Positions 1-10,614 of a stretch of DNA of 64,000 nt are shown piece by piece. The DNA is from Actinernus sp. WN-2022 (lineage: Eukaryota > Cnidaria > Anthozoa > Actiniaria > Actinernidae), in the NCBI GenBank assembly GCA_030867875.1, contig JAOWCC010001609.1, forward strand, positions 992,001 through 1,056,000. The letters are read 5' to 3'. The number at the start of each line of letters is the position of its first letter. Within the stretch, counting starts at the first letter, position 1. Under the pieces are notes generated by a model that saw only the letters and a program-made list of their open reading frames with translations, searched no databases and was not told the origin of the DNA. The translations under genes were made by a program, and so were the position numbers.

Positions 1-471
1 TCTAGACGTAGACTCGGTAACGAAGTTAACTTTAATACATTTGTCTGCGGGGAGGTACCGGTTTAGACTGTTACAACTTCACTCACTAGTTTCTGGTACG
101 AGTTGTCCCTCTCTGCTACAAGTTGTGCTATCTGTGTCCTTCTGTTACAAGATGTGCTATATTTATGGTCATTGCTACGTGCTGTTTGCGAGCGGACGAT
201 AATCGTAGAAATACTAAACAACTGACGAGTATACCGCTAAATGAAATGTGGTCAGTAATCTACAAACCAAAGGGTGTTCGAACGGATGTTTGAAACATGT
301 GTTGCAGCAAGTTTTATGTTTAACTTCTGCGAGCACGTTCGAGATGATTTGCGGGGTGGCAGTTTCCTCTTTTACGCGCTAAAACATACGTTTTGGTGTT
401 TTGTTATTCACGTTCCTAGTTGTGGGTGTGTTCCTGACGGGTCGCTAAATCGCGCCCTTACACTGTATAAT
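1..471. other. Gene-free flank
   Basis: I see no gene, RNA or transposon end here. The region at about 100-160 repeats short phrases such as TACAAG(T/A)TGTGCTAT two times, which may be a weak tandem repeat. The open frames present have no recognisable protein similarity. Confidence 0.4.
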
Positions 472-1990
472 GTGGTGAACACAACTGAAAGCCCAAATAC
501 TACTAAAATGACAGGTCTAAAAAGACACAGTCTAATAAGCAAAGAGAACCTACAGGATACAGGATTTATTTCTACATGTAGATACGTAGATTAAGATACG
601 TAGATGTAGATTAAGGTTAAGAGAAAGAAAAAAAAGAGTCAATATATGTGGGGGAAGTAAAACTTCGTAAAACACGTTTTATTCTTGTTTTCACTTCAGA
701 GACAATATGTAAACACGTTTTATTCTAGTTTTCATTGCATTAAATATTGTGGTTTGCCTGGCCACATAGCTGTAAGTTGTAATAATCAGCCTGCTATAAC
801 AAATAAGAATATGTTTTAGCATATGAATCCGGAGGTTGCCGTGAATTAATCCTACTACTTTGGCCTTAAAAAGTAGAGTTCTTGGAATTCACATTGTGTG
901 GAACTGCATTAGGATTTAAAGAATGGCCATGTGGCATAAATTGAACTGAGAGAGTAGAATCTCAATTAACACAGCGACAGCCGAATGCAGACGACTCAAG
1001 TTGAATTTATTCGAATCGACGACCGAGGAGTAACGATGTTTTTCTCCTTTTTTCAAGCTGAAAATGGGACAGATACTTTAACAACGTTAGAATTAAGTAG
1101 GGAATAATGAAAGTATAGCTTACGCGTTGGGTTGTGATAATTTTCGTCCATTCAATTGTTTTGTTTTCAATCACATCAATTGTGTATTTTGTAGACTTTT
1201 TGCCATTGATATTTCTAATCATGAGATAAATATTTTGCAGGATTTTTGTAGACGGTATTTGCTTATCAGTCAGTTTTATTATCAGTCTAGTTTTATGAGA
1301 TTAATGAATTTCTGCAATTCCTTTTCCTACTGTGCGGATATCACCTTGAAGCTATGGGATATCACTTCGAAACTGGGTAATATTACCTGACATCCACCCC
1401 GTGAAAGTGTACCACGCGACCCATTTTACCCATTGAGAGCAAGCGAAGAAAATACCGGGAATTTACCACAGGAAGACCGGCATTAAGCATTTGGCAGAGA
1501 ATACAAGAAATAACGGGATTCCTGTGGTTTTCATTTTACCACAGGAAGCCCATTTCTTCATGTCCTCCGCCATTTTGTTTTGCCAGTCGAGTGTTGTGAA
1601 TTGCGTGGTTTCTTCTCTGTTTAGGTGAGTATTTTGTCCTTGTTTTATAGCATGCTTCACAAAATAGTCTCTAGAATGAGAGGAAACTGAGATACCTTAG
1701 ACTTTAGAATGAGACCGGACCTCAGATCGGTGACTAAACTATCAAAGGAACGTAACTGCAAATTATGGACCTTACTGGCTTTAATACAAGTCCAATACAA
1801 TACAATAACCTTTATTTTGCTTCGAATTTAAGATACCAAATACATGCTAATATCTCCTTAGGCTTTATAGTAACTAAATATACTAATACATCATAATGAT
1901 ATGTATAAATGAAATGGCTCTTAACCTCCCACCCTATGTAAAGCGTAAACAGTGACTGACAAGACGGTATCATCCCTAGAAGTTTATTAA
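472..1990. repeat. Dispersed 1.4-1.5 kb repeat, copy 1
   Basis: This stretch is closely similar, in the same orientation, to 43,583-44,966. The match starts near the phrase ATAATGTGGTGAA and ends near CTAGAAGTTTATTAAT. The copies differ by small indels, for example about 40 bp near 1,335-1,380 is absent from copy 2, and about 60 bp near 1,790-1,850 differs. No long open frame is shared, so it is either an interspersed repeat or an old segmental duplication. Coding potential is not visible. Confidence 0.75.
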
Positions 1991-2039
1991 TTAAGCAATA
2001 TAACACGCTTTCCATGTCTTTGTTCTCTTATATAAACAC

Positions 2040-3350
2040 GCGGGATATGTTGGGAGAACAAAGAAAAGCTCGTGATTTTCAAGGTTGTTATATCAACCTG
2101 AACTGTCGTACGTGAGTTTGCAAAATTCATGTAGTTGTTCATAAAACAGCAAGGAAAAAGCTAAAAATCTTATCTGAATTATCTAAGACCAAGCAGGATG
2201 AATGATAACAAGTGGCCTTATATGAAGGCTTATTATTTCGTGACTTCGTCGCCGACGAAATGTACTTTTACGGTCTGGGATAAAAAATAGTCAGAACAAA
2301 AAAATGAAAATGTTGCCTTCCTTTCCCCTCTCTTGTACTCTAGCTCGATTCCTCACTTTAAAAACTAGACTTGTTAAGCCGTTTGTCTTCAGTTTTTTTT
2401 TCAGAAGATCAATTCTCCTAACTGTAACAGTCGTCAGAAATCGAAGCAGGTTTTAGACATTGACTTGACTTTTGACTTTGACTTGACTTTATTAAGTTTA
2501 ACAACAAATCTTACAAAAAAATCACTAACCCGCAAGTAGCATAGCTAATCGAGGCGGGTTAAGTGGGAACAAAATAGCAATATATAATGTTGACAAAATA
2601 AATATATATATATATATAACAACAGTACATGTAATTGTAAGGAAAATGAGAAATGTTTTTCGTAGATAAGTAACATTCAGATAACTATTGACAGAAACAT
2701 TATAATACAAATTAGAGGAACGAGTTTAACAGTATAATTTACAGTTAAAATGCTTCAGGTATTTTTTTAGAAGTTACTAATACAATGGAATACAGCAATC
2801 AATGACTAAAATTCAATTATTTTAAATTAATTCAATTAATTAATTAGTTGAATGAACTTTTATTTTCCACAAACTCAATGGAAAGATATAGCTGTTGGAA
2901 CCTTCCTTCCAATGAGATGAGGCTAAGAGTACAAGGTAAGAGGGAAAAGCTCATTTTGTTCTGTGAAAAAAAATCAACAAAATATCAACTTCACAACTGT
3001 CGCACGTGAGTTTGCAAAATTCATGTAGTTCACTAGTTGTTCATAAAATGGCAAGAAAGCTAAAAACCCTTATCTGAATTATCTAAGACCAAGCAGGGTG
3101 AATGAAAACAATTGGCCTTATATGAAGGCTTATTATTTCGTGACTTCGTCGCAGACAAAATGTTGGACTTGAAGTTGAACCGTACGCGTATTAGTTTAAA
3201 TTTAGTTTGGGATAAACAATGACAGAGACAAAAATTGAAAGAGTGTTGCCTTGCTTTTTCCTCTCGTCTACTCTAGTCTCTAGCTCGATTCCTCACTCTA
3301 TTCGTCTATAAGGAGGTTGTTTAAAAACTAGACTTGTTAGCCATTTGTGT
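2040..3350. repeat. Local direct duplication, about 0.9 kb spacing
   Basis: The sequence at about 2,095-2,400 returns at about 2,993-3,345 in the same orientation, including GTGAGTTTGCAAAATTCATG, the stretch around TTATCTGAATTATCTAAGACC, and the end CTCGATTCCTCACT. A phrase near 2,013-2,040 also returns at 3,589-3,615. Between the copies lie AT-rich DNA and a short (AT)n run at about 2,598-2,618. No gene is apparent. Confidence 0.7.
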
Positions 3351-3804
3351 GTTTTAGTTTTACCGTACAAAATAAGTTTAACGAAAAGTGGTTTTGACTT
3401 TTGTTTGTTGGATCCGCGAATAAAAATATATTGGCCGGGATGGTTAGCAAATTTGATAACTTCGTCGCTTGGCTGTATTTCTGTCGCTTTTGCTGATTAC
3501 AATCATATTGAAAGCCAACGTTTAGTGAAGACATTCTTTCTCATCGTTTGCCATTTTGATTTCATTCACAATCGCATGCCAGCGAATTTCCATGTCTTTG
3601 GACTCTCATATAAACACGGCTTTCAGCCAATCAGCACGCGAGTTTCCTCTGGGTTATTTTATAATATTAATTAGCACAGGCACCATGTCCAGGGCAACCC
3701 TAAAATATGGAATGGAGGAATGACGGAATGGCGGTACGGAAATAAAACCCTAACAAATTCTGTTTTTCCCTTTTTTTTTGTCAAGTGAGAGCTTGAAAAT
3801 AACG

Positions 3805-3954
3805 AACTATTTTAGGTCCCAGCCGTTCACTTGTCAAAGTTGGCACATGAATGTCTTAAGTCTCCCAGCAAATGGGATTATAATCTCTTTATCAGTTTGT
3901 TGTTTACTTATTGACCTTACTGTCTCGTCTACATTTAATATCTCCATTATATCT
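3805..3954 (+). repeat. Left TIR of the 2.2-kb element
   Basis: About 150 bp that is the reverse complement of 5,840-5,990 with a few mismatches and one single-base indel. Confidence 0.75.
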
Positions 3955-4058
3955 GTATCTGTTTATTTGATCGGTAAAGCTATTTGCATACAACCAATAT
4001 AAATTAATAAATACATAAATAAGTAAATAAGTAAATCAATTAACAACTAAATATAAGC

Positions 4059-4440
4059 TTATTGCAGAAAAGACCGGACTTGCTTACTAAAGCTTTCGGG
4101 GCTTTTTGTATTTACTACATGCTCTCGGAGATTATTCCAGACAGGAATAGTGCGAAAAAAAAAAGAGTACTTGAAGACATCAGTGCGCACATTGAAGTGA
4201 TTGTAATTTTTAGAGTGCTTCCGCCGTGTAACCCCGGTAGATAGGGCGGCATACTGGGTTGGCTCAATAGCGTTGAGGTGGCTTTGTGAAAAAAGCTTAG
4301 GTGGAGGCACTCCCGCTGTTTAGAAAGGAGGGGCCAGTTCAGGTTAGACAACATGGAGCTGACACTGGACTCCCTCGAGTAGTCCCGGTACACGAACCGT
4401 GCCGCACGTCTTTGCACCTTTTCCAACTGGTATTGTTCAT
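4059..4440 (-). pseudogene. LINE reverse-transcriptase 3' fragment
   Basis: Two overlapping minus-strand frames together carry the typical end of a non-LTR retrotransposon protein: a segment reading EKVQRRAARFVYRDYSR, then LNWPLLSKQRE, and, after a frameshift near 4,240, a segment FFFRTIPVWNNL. This is the region downstream of the reverse-transcriptase core in RTE/CR1-type LINEs. The rest of the element is missing, so it is a dead 5'-truncated copy sitting inside the TIR-bounded element. Confidence 0.7.
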
Positions 4441-4523
4441 CAGTTTCAGTGTTTTCATATTACCTAGATTTGCACTACAACTATAGCGATTTCAATTTTC
4501 TATCATATATATATATATATATA

Positions 4524-4672
4524 CAGTCGATGCCAAAAAGGTTGTCCAGCAGAACATAATATAATACTATAATATCCATTGTTTTGGCCTATTGTCTAGG
4601 CCAAAACAATAGGCCAAAACAATAGATATTAAAGTGTTATGTTCTGCTGGACAACCTTTTTGGCATCGACTG
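4524..4672. mobile_element. Palindromic MITE, copy 1
   Basis: A 149-bp foldback whose arms begin CAGTCGATGCCAAAAAGG and end with the reverse complement. It is flanked by TA-rich microsatellite, consistent with TA target duplication as in Tc1/mariner-type elements. A second copy lies at 46,973-47,126. The centre is a set of TTTTGGCCTA-type short inverted repeats. Confidence 0.8.
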
Positions 4673-5316
4673 TATATATATATATATATATATACATGTA
4701 TATGGATCCTGATTGCTGTTATTAAAACTAGGCGTGAATGTTGCTATAAAACCCTGGGTTCAAACCATGTGAAATTGATATTCTCAACAGCTGTCATTGA
4801 TAACAGTGTCAGTAGACCTTGTACTGTAAAAAGGGTCCACAGAAAAAAAAATTTGGAGAAGTTTTCTTTCAATGGTCATATAGGAAAAGATACTCCGGGA
4901 TATGATAAAATTATATTTTTTCTTAATTAGTTTTTCAGTGGGGTCTGGGATCTTGGGCTGCCTGTGGTTTTGGCGGTTAAGTGACGCACGTGACAACTGT
5001 AAAGGACTTTGATCTTAGCTTTCATAGAATAGCAATTCGTCATTGTGATTACATGTCATCATGTCATCAAGGTAAGCTTACTCTTCTCTATATCACGTAT
5101 ATTATTGAAACTATTAGTTCTTAAAATGGAATTTGCATGTACCACACATACACCGCCATGGCCACGAGCGCATGAACATAGCCGGAAAGAGAAATACAAC
5201 CAAGATGTCGTGAAACTATTACCATGACATACTCAGTATGTGTGTTCACTGCTGTAAAAAAATCATTACATTTCATGAAATATTTGGTCTTCTAAATGCC
5301 AACATTCTAGGAGACA

Positions 5317-5712
5317 TTACATTTTAATACGGCATTCGAGGAAGATTAATGATTTTCCAAAGCCTGTAGCTAGTAGATTCATAAACATTGCAATATCGAT
5401 AACGCTTCCTATCAGATTTTCCTGGTACACGTCTGAGGACAACTTGTTTCTCCACGTTCTGTTTCTATAAGTTTGAAGCTGTAGAACATATTCTGCAGTG
5501 CATGAAAGAGCCGTTATTCTGATGATCTGTAGAAGTTGTAGAAGACTACATAATATCTCCTCTCTCGATTCTCGACCTGGTCGTCGCCTTATAGATGCAG
5601 CTGTGGTAGCAAAGGTCCTTCCGAGAAACGAAGTATAATAATGCCTTTCTCTATTCGGGAAATAATTCAGAAATGTCGAAAGTTCTGCACGCTTTCTCCA
5701 AAGCCATATCAA
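5317..5712 (-). pseudogene. Possible helicase-like fragment
   Basis: A 131-aa minus-strand frame ends with a segment reading LLATGFGKSLIF, which resembles the Walker A region of RecQ-type and other SF2 helicases (xTGxGKS). The remaining residues show nothing I recognise and no other helicase motif is present. It lies inside the TIR-bounded element at 3,805-5,990. I treat it as a possible degraded fragment and not as a functional gene. Confidence 0.3.
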
Positions 5713-5839
5713 ATCCGTTTGTATCGTCTGCCATTTGGCTTCACCTTCATGCAGGCCGCACTAGACATTACATGCATACCTCAGTTCTCTAAAATCGACC
5801 ATCTGAAAATCAGGTTACAAATGTACCTTCTGGACTACT

Positions 5840-5990
5840 AGATATAATGGGGATATTACATGTAGACGAGACAGTAAGGTTCAATAAGTAAACAACAAAC
5901 TGATAAGGAGATTATAATCCCATTTGCTGGGAGACTTAAGACGTTCATGTGCCAACTTTGACAAGCAAACGGCTGGGACCTAAAATAGTT
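5840..5990 (-). repeat. Right TIR of the 2.2-kb element
   Basis: Inverted counterpart of 3,805-3,954; it contains the same phrase for CAGCAAATGGGATTATAATC in reverse complement. Confidence 0.75.
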
Positions 5991-6223
5991 GAAATATTGA
6001 GAACTTATTAAACACCTTGTAAGCTTTCTGCAGCAAACACATCAACTCTAATGTTTCAAAAAGTGACATGCTAGAAAATGATAAAGAACTTAAGAATTTA
6101 ATTTAATCTAATTATTAAATTAATTAAGCTTAACTGGCTGGAATACTTAGACTTGGTGTTTTTCTTTAAGTGCAAATTAGGCATCGTTAATCTGGATATC
6201 AATCATACTTCATACAGTCAGGG

Positions 6224-6645
6224 CCCGGGGGGGGGGGGGGGGGGGGGGGTACTCTACCCAAATTTGGGTAATGGTGTGCCGCTGGGGCTCTGAAACCTTT
6301 ACCCTGTTTAAGACAAAAAAACTCAAATTTCCATACCTTGTTCAAGACAAAGTGTTAAAATTTTATATCCTTCTATAAGACGAAAATACGACAAGAATCC
6401 ACAAGAAGTGTCTATAAAGTCGACTGTTTTATTTAGAGGTCAGGGATAAACTGATTACAAATCGATATCTGGTAATGAGTATGATGTTTACATCAGATAA
6501 ATGTCATGTCAAAAGTGATAAATACCATACCCTGTTCAAGATCTGTCAATGTGAAAATGGATACCCCGTCTAAGACCAGAAATTCGAAAAACCATACCCT
6601 GTCCAGTGGATCATCCCCGTATAGTCCATATATGGGAGTACCCCC
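6224..6645. mobile_element. Poly-G-ended MITE
   Basis: Starts with CCCGGG and a G-run of more than 20 followed by TACTC; ends GAGTACCCCC. The inverted ends resemble those of the insertion at 31,746-32,277. The interior repeats phrases of the type CCATACC(C/T)TGTTCAAGAC about five times. No coding content. Confidence 0.6.
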
Positions 6646-6910
6646 AGGAAGAAGCAAGGCATATAAAACCAAAAAAATAAGGAATTAGGAATTAGGGTCT
6701 GATAATGTTTATTAATCTAGTATATATTTTTACATGGTCTTAAGTGGATGTCAAAGGGGCACTGTCATTGGATTGAATCTTCAAGTTTCTTTAAAACAAA
6801 ACTACAAAAATAACACCCTGAATTCGAAGAGTAATACTATGTGAATGCCCTGATGTGGTTTTCAAAATTTTTCAATAAAGGATGACAAAGTGGATTACAA
6901 AAGCTAATTC

Positions 6911-7178
6911 TATAAAGAGGCCTGGTTAGGGGTATTGGGGATAAGGGATAACTAGCAAAATAATGACTGGGATAAGGGATAACAAACCAGAAAACAGTAG
7001 GGATAAGGGATAACCAAAGTCCATCGGGATAAGGGATAATCGATAACAGCCATCTGCATCTCAGGGATAAGTGAACTATCCTGAAAAATATAGGGATAAG
7101 GGATAACAGCACCCCCACCCCCCCCCCCCCCCCCCCCCCCCTACCCCTCCCCCTCCCCCTAATAACCGGGCCTCTATA
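6911..7178. mobile_element. MITE with GGGATAAGGGATAAC repeats
   Basis: Imperfect inverted ends read TATAAAGAGGCCTGGTTA on the left and the reverse of TATAGAGGCCCGGTTA on the right. Inside, the 15-mer GGGATAAGGGATAAC (last copy base-variant) occurs near 6,938, 6,969, 7,000, 7,026 and 7,093, followed by a C-run of about 30 at 7,113-7,141. No gene. Confidence 0.6.
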
Positions 7179-7657
7179 AACTTGATTTCGGTTACAGTGA
7201 ACATATTTCAAAATTTCTCTTAAATGCAGTATTTTTCATCCACTCAAATCATTGCCATCCTTTAACAAAATTGTCTCAAATTTTCTCGGCTAGTACACTG
7301 CATACTCTGGTAATCGGAGTAGATATTTTTGTATCCTGCCAGGCAGAGAGATGAGAAACCTCTGCTTGCAGGGTAATATTTTTGTCTTTAGTCATGAGAA
7401 TGTTTATCATTTTTGGATTAATTGACAGTGTTCCTTTAATAATATTAAAATTTATAGCGAGTGGTTAATAATGTATGCCTGTTACTGGCTAATAGCAAAA
7501 TAAGAAACAAAATATATAACATTCTCTCCAATGACTAAGCAGGGATATATAAAACTTATCAAAGTCCTGATATTTTTCTTTGCTTCAAAACTGGACATGT
7601 AACACCCACAGATTCAGTATCAAACTAAAATAATATTCTAAGATAATTTCTGCATCT
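7179..7657. other. Gene-free flank of the virus-like insertion
   Basis: AT-rich sequence with no recognisable gene or repeat boundary. It ends at the 5-bp duplication CCTCA (7,658-7,662) that borders the outer element. Confidence 0.5.
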
Positions 7658-7689
7658 CCTCAAGTAGTATAGTCGGAGTTAGAATGAAT

Positions 7690-8078
7690 GCACTTTTTGT
7701 TGTACAACATTTTTTACACCCATTTAGCCTTTATGACACCCCCTTCGAGCTTTGTTGGCTATATTACCCCTTTTTTAGGCCCAAAACATCTATTTGACAC
7801 CGAATTGCAGCACAAGGTATTTATTTACCCCCCAGTTATGATATGGGTGGTAGAGTTGTTGTTTTCTTCCATCTTTTATGATTGCACTTTTTCAGCGTTC
7901 AATATTTTTACACCCATTTAGCCATTTATGACACCACCTTCGAGCTTTTTGTTCGCTATATTACCCCTTTTTAGGCCCAAAACATTTATTTGACACCGAA
8001 TTGCAGCACAAAAAGGTATTATTTACCCCCCTGGTTCGATATGGGTGGCATCGTTGTTGTTTTCTTCCATTTTTTCCA
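7690..8078. repeat. 195-bp direct duplication in left TIR
   Basis: Two adjacent copies start near 7,690 and 7,885; both contain ACACCCATTTAGCC, TTCGAGCTTT, AGGCCCAAAACAT and TTGCAGCACAA. The same pair occurs inverted at the right end. The inner element is inserted in the right-hand counterpart of this repeat, in the stretch CCTAAAAAGGGG. Confidence 0.75.
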
Positions 8079-8163
8079 AGGCTTCCATCTTTTGCCAGGA
8101 CTTCCAACTCCACATTCCCCCAAGCTATTAGAGACTGACAGATATATACGAATAGACAGCCTC

Positions 8164-8451
8164 ATGGATAAAGCCACTTGTATCTGGTTGATGCTTGGGA
8201 AGGATTACGAGTGTAAAAGAAAGCGATATAATACAGAGTACTGTGCTCAACATAATTATCAGATAAGAGAGGGAAGTAGATCACCAATACCCTGTTCGAA
8301 CTGTGGGATTGGGTGTCGTACTAGTTATGGACTTTGCTCGAGGTGTGGACAGAAAACGAGTCAACACCTCAAAGATAAAAAACGTTATACTAAGGTTCGC
8401 TTCGCAAAGGTGTTATTGGAATTGGAAAAGAACTACCTCCCAATCGATTAG
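8164..8451 (+). CDS. Cysteine-rich zinc-binding protein, left TIR copy
   Basis: A 95-aa protein with nine regularly placed cysteines and one ligand-like histidine: C6, C17, C27, H30, C44, C47, C51, C58, C61. The core reads HNYQIREG, IPCSNCGIGCR, LCSRCG, which would bind two or three zinc ions; the C-terminus is basic. I prefer the ATG at 8,164 over the upstream in-frame ATG at 7,990, because only the part from here matches the related protein at 27,404-27,892. An identical copy lies in the right TIR. Function is unknown; nucleic-acid binding or a RING/treble-clef-like role is possible but not shown. Confidence 0.65.
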   Translation: MDKATCIWLMLGKDYECKRKRYNTEYCAQHNYQIREGSRSPIPCSNCGIGCRTSYGLCSRCGQKTSQHLKDKKRYTKVRFAKVLLELEKNYLPID

Positions 8452-8458
8452 AGTAGGA

Positions 8459-8660
8459 TATGTAGAAGATACGACTTTTCACAAAGCATTTAGAGCTAGC
8501 CATCATATAAGTATTGACAGAGCAGGGATATGTAGAAGATACGACTTTTCACAAAGCATTTAGAGCTAGCCATCATATAAGTATTGACAGAGCAGGGATA
8601 TGTAGGAGATATTGACTGTCACACAGCACTTAGAGACTACCACTCATATAAGTATTGACA
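8459..8660. repeat. 70-bp tandem repeat, 3 copies (left)
   Basis: Units start at 8,459, 8,529 and 8,599; the first two are nearly identical and the third is diverged. Each ends with TATAAGTATTGACA. Mirror-image copies occupy about 14,626-14,825 in the right TIR, directly upstream of the polymerase start, where they could act as promoter or origin iterons. Confidence 0.85.
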
Positions 8661-8692
8661 ACGGAAAATGGTTACCCTCCAAGACCTACGCA

Positions 8693-9665
8693 AGTACGTA
8701 CAATGTAGATGCAACCTTGTTGTGGCCTTGTTGGAATCTTGTTGTTGGGCCAGATATATATAGATGCGACCTTGTTGATGTCCTGTGGTGGATCTTGTAC
8801 ATATGTAGGCGCACTGCGACCTTGGAAATCCTGTGATTTTCCCAATTTTCTTGGGGTGCTATACTTTGGTGTAGAAAGTTGGATGTTTTTTCGGGGGCCT
8901 ACGTGTTGGTCATTTTCTTTCTTTTGGTTGGTGCCTATGCGTTTCGTATATTGTTGTTCTCTTAGTAATCGATCTGAAAGTGAATAATGAACCATCTTAT
9001 AAGTTCGTGTTGCTTAGCGCTATATTGATTGTGAAATAATTCCGACTCGTGAGAAACTTTCTATTCATAGACTTTTGTTATGCTATTAAAATAAGTCCGA
9101 CGCGTGAGAAACTTTCTATTCATAGACTTTCGTGACCACATCGAAATAATTCCGACGCGTGAGAAACTTTCTATTCATAGACTTTCGTGACTACATCGAA
9201 ATAATTCCGACGCGTGAGAAACTTTCCGGTGATAGACTTTCGTGGGGCGCGAATCAAATGGTGCTTCATATCTAATTTTAAGATAAAGACTGAAGTTCGC
9301 CTTTAAAATTCCTGAGCACCCCTAAAATTCCTGAGCGCCCCTAAAATTTCTGAGCGCCCCGATTTTACTTGAACGAGTGAAACTGGGGCGCTAAGGCATG
9401 CAAAAAGTTTGGCAACCGAAATTCGAGACTGAAATTTACGTACGACTCAGACAATTTTTTTATCTCACTAGCATTTCACTTGCGGCCCGTGACATAGTCT
9501 GACGTGACTAGACAGAAATTTACATACGAACCAAAACAACGCAGTAATTTATACGAAGATTTCGGCGTGATCTATCTCTTAGTAATCGATCTGAAAGTGA
9601 ATAAGGAGCCATCTTAAATCCTAATTATTAGAATGGACATACTTTATATGAAAATGGCGAATCTC
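8693..9665. other. Repeat-rich non-coding block of the outer element
   Basis: About 970 bp without a supported gene between the left TIR and the TFIIS-like gene. It contains (i) a diverged direct repeat with GATGC(A/G)ACCTTGTTG at 8,708 and 8,764, (ii) four 55-bp tandem units, (iii) three units of about 19 bp around CCTAAAATTCCTGAGCGCC at 9,308-9,360, and (iv) a 40-bp phrase CTCTTAGTAATCGATCTGAA at 8,959 that returns at 9,576. Confidence 0.6.
9035..9255. repeat. 55-bp tandem repeat, 4 copies
   Basis: The phrase TCCGACGCGTGAGAAACTTT (first copy TCCGACTCGT) starts at 9,041, 9,096, 9,151 and 9,206, an exact 55-bp period. It lies in the gene-free block downstream of the TFIIS-like gene and may be a regulatory or replication iteron. 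Confidence 0.9.
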
Positions 9666-10526
9666 TTACCCACCAATAAAGTTCGTACCACATTGTCTAC
9701 AAGTACAAAATATCGTCGTTGGTTCATCAAGAGCTCGAGTTTGTACTTCTCGATAAACGCAATTGTGTTCGTGACAAATGGGACATTTATAGAGCTGAGA
9801 TGTCTTTTCATTAACCTTCTGTTGACTTCGTAAAGCAATTTCAGTACGTTCGTTTCTAGAAGCTTTTGGACACAATTGTGCTGGCCTAAGATATCCCATT
9901 TCGTTAGGTGACCATATTCCCATTGCTAGTTGATCAAGAGCGAATGTACCATGCATGCGACAAACGCTGGAACTAGGATCTAAATTACTAAGTATGATTC
10001 CACATCGCGAAGAATAAATATTTATGAACCAATCGGATGTCCAACTGCGGACGACTGCTTCTGTTTGAAAGACTTCGATTACTCGATTATAGCACGATCG
10101 TTCTAATAATGTTGCGAAAGTCCCAGGATTGGAAAAACGAGAATCGTTAGAGAAAATACGATAGAATATCGCACGATATAATAAACGAGGCCCGGGTTTA
10201 ATAGGAACCTCAAGTTGTCCTAGTGCAATTACGAATGGATCCAATTTATCGTTCATTAATTGCCACCCCAACGTCATTTCTAAGTATTCACCGTAAGGGC
10301 ATCGTAATACATGTTGTACTTTTCTACATCGTCGTAGGTAAGCAAACTGTCTATCTTCTCTATTGAGGTAATCTACTCTATTCACAATTTCGTAACAAGC
10401 TGTTTCGAGATCGTGTGCCTTTTGGGTAGATATCTTAATAGTATCTCTTTGAGAATTACCACTACAGTCTTCTAATGCGAATCGAAATATATCGACAAAA
10501 TTATTACGTAGAGATTGGATCTGCAT
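9666..10526 (-). CDS. TFIIS-like transcription elongation factor
   Basis: A 286-aa protein whose C-terminus is a classic TFIIS zinc ribbon: C248-x2-C251, then VQTRALDEPTTIF with the acidic pair D267-E268, then C276-x2-C279. In TFIIS this acidic pair reaches into RNA polymerase II and stimulates cleavage of backtracked RNA. Residues of about 130-225 resemble the polymerase-binding central domain and linker (SPNEMGYLRPAQLCP). The N-terminal 125 residues are not recognised. The frame is intact even though the neighbouring polymerase is broken. Such genes are typical of large nucleocytoplasmic DNA viruses and unusual in Polintons. An F-box remnant lies immediately upstream. Confidence 0.85.
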   Translation of the reverse strand: MQIQSLRNNFVDIFRFALEDCSGNSQRDTIKISTQKAHDLETACYEIVNRVDYLNREDRQFAYLRRCRKVQHVLRCPYGEYLEMTLGWQLMNDKLDPFVIALGQLEVPIKPGPRLLYRAIFYRIFSNDSRFSNPGTFATLLERSCYNRVIEVFQTEAVVRSWTSDWFINIYSSRCGIILSNLDPSSSVCRMHGTFALDQLAMGIWSPNEMGYLRPAQLCPKASRNERTEIALRSQQKVNEKTSQLYKCPICHEHNCVYREVQTRALDEPTTIFCTCRQCGTNFIGG

Positions 10527-10536
10527 TTCTATCTAC

Positions 10537-10614
10537 TTAATTAATACGGCCACCTGCAAACTCTACAATCTTAGATATGATCTCTAGTGGTAGCGTTTCG
10601 ATGTGACCAACCAT
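10537..10614 (-). pseudogene. F-box gene remnant
   Basis: A 25-codon minus-strand frame starts at 10,614 and reads MVGHIETLPLEIISKIVEFA before a TAA at 10,537-10,539. It matches the N-terminal F-box of the inner element's F-box/ankyrin protein (LPMEILTKIVEHAG). The rest of the gene is absent, which implies an internal deletion in the outer element that joined the F-box start to the region just upstream of the TFIIS-like gene. Confidence 0.65.

Larger units (their letters stand above)
3805..5990. mobile_element. Putative DNA transposon with 150-bp TIRs
   Basis: Positions 3,805-3,954 and 5,840-5,990 are inverted copies of each other, with outer ends AACTATTTTAGGTCCCAGCC and its reverse complement. 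The 2.2-kb interior holds a LINE fragment, a small palindromic MITE and a short frame with a helicase-like P-loop. I could not define a target duplication. The element is probably a non-autonomous, composite DNA transposon; no transposase was recognised. Confidence 0.6.
7663..8692 (+). repeat. Left TIR of the outer element
   Basis: This 1,030-bp block is the reverse complement of 14,588-15,316 joined to 29,099-29,401, nearly without mismatches over the parts compared by eye. It contains a 195-bp direct duplication, the zinc-protein gene, a 70-bp tandem repeat and, at its inner edge, the first eight or so codons of the polymerase gene (ATGGTTACCCTCC at 8,668), which then run into unrelated sequence. 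Confidence 0.85.

Noticed and set aside
6837..7211. 124-aa Gly/Arg-rich frame
   Set aside because: It is produced by the poly-C tract and the GGGATAA repeats of a MITE.
7688..7921. 77-aa frame in the outer TIR ends
   Set aside because: It lies in a 195-bp non-coding duplication, appears at both ends only because the TIRs are identical, and has no recognisable domain.
7990..8163. N-terminal extension of the left zinc protein
   Set aside because: The extension differs between the two TIR copies and is missing from the related protein at 27,404-27,892, while the part from 8,164 is conserved.
8303..8563. 86-aa frame repeated at 14,719-14,979
   Set aside because: It is an out-of-frame reading of the zinc gene running into the 70-bp repeats.
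8459..9255. CRISPR-like array
   Set aside because: The repeats are direct tandem repeats with no unique spacers, and the genome is eukaryotic in character.
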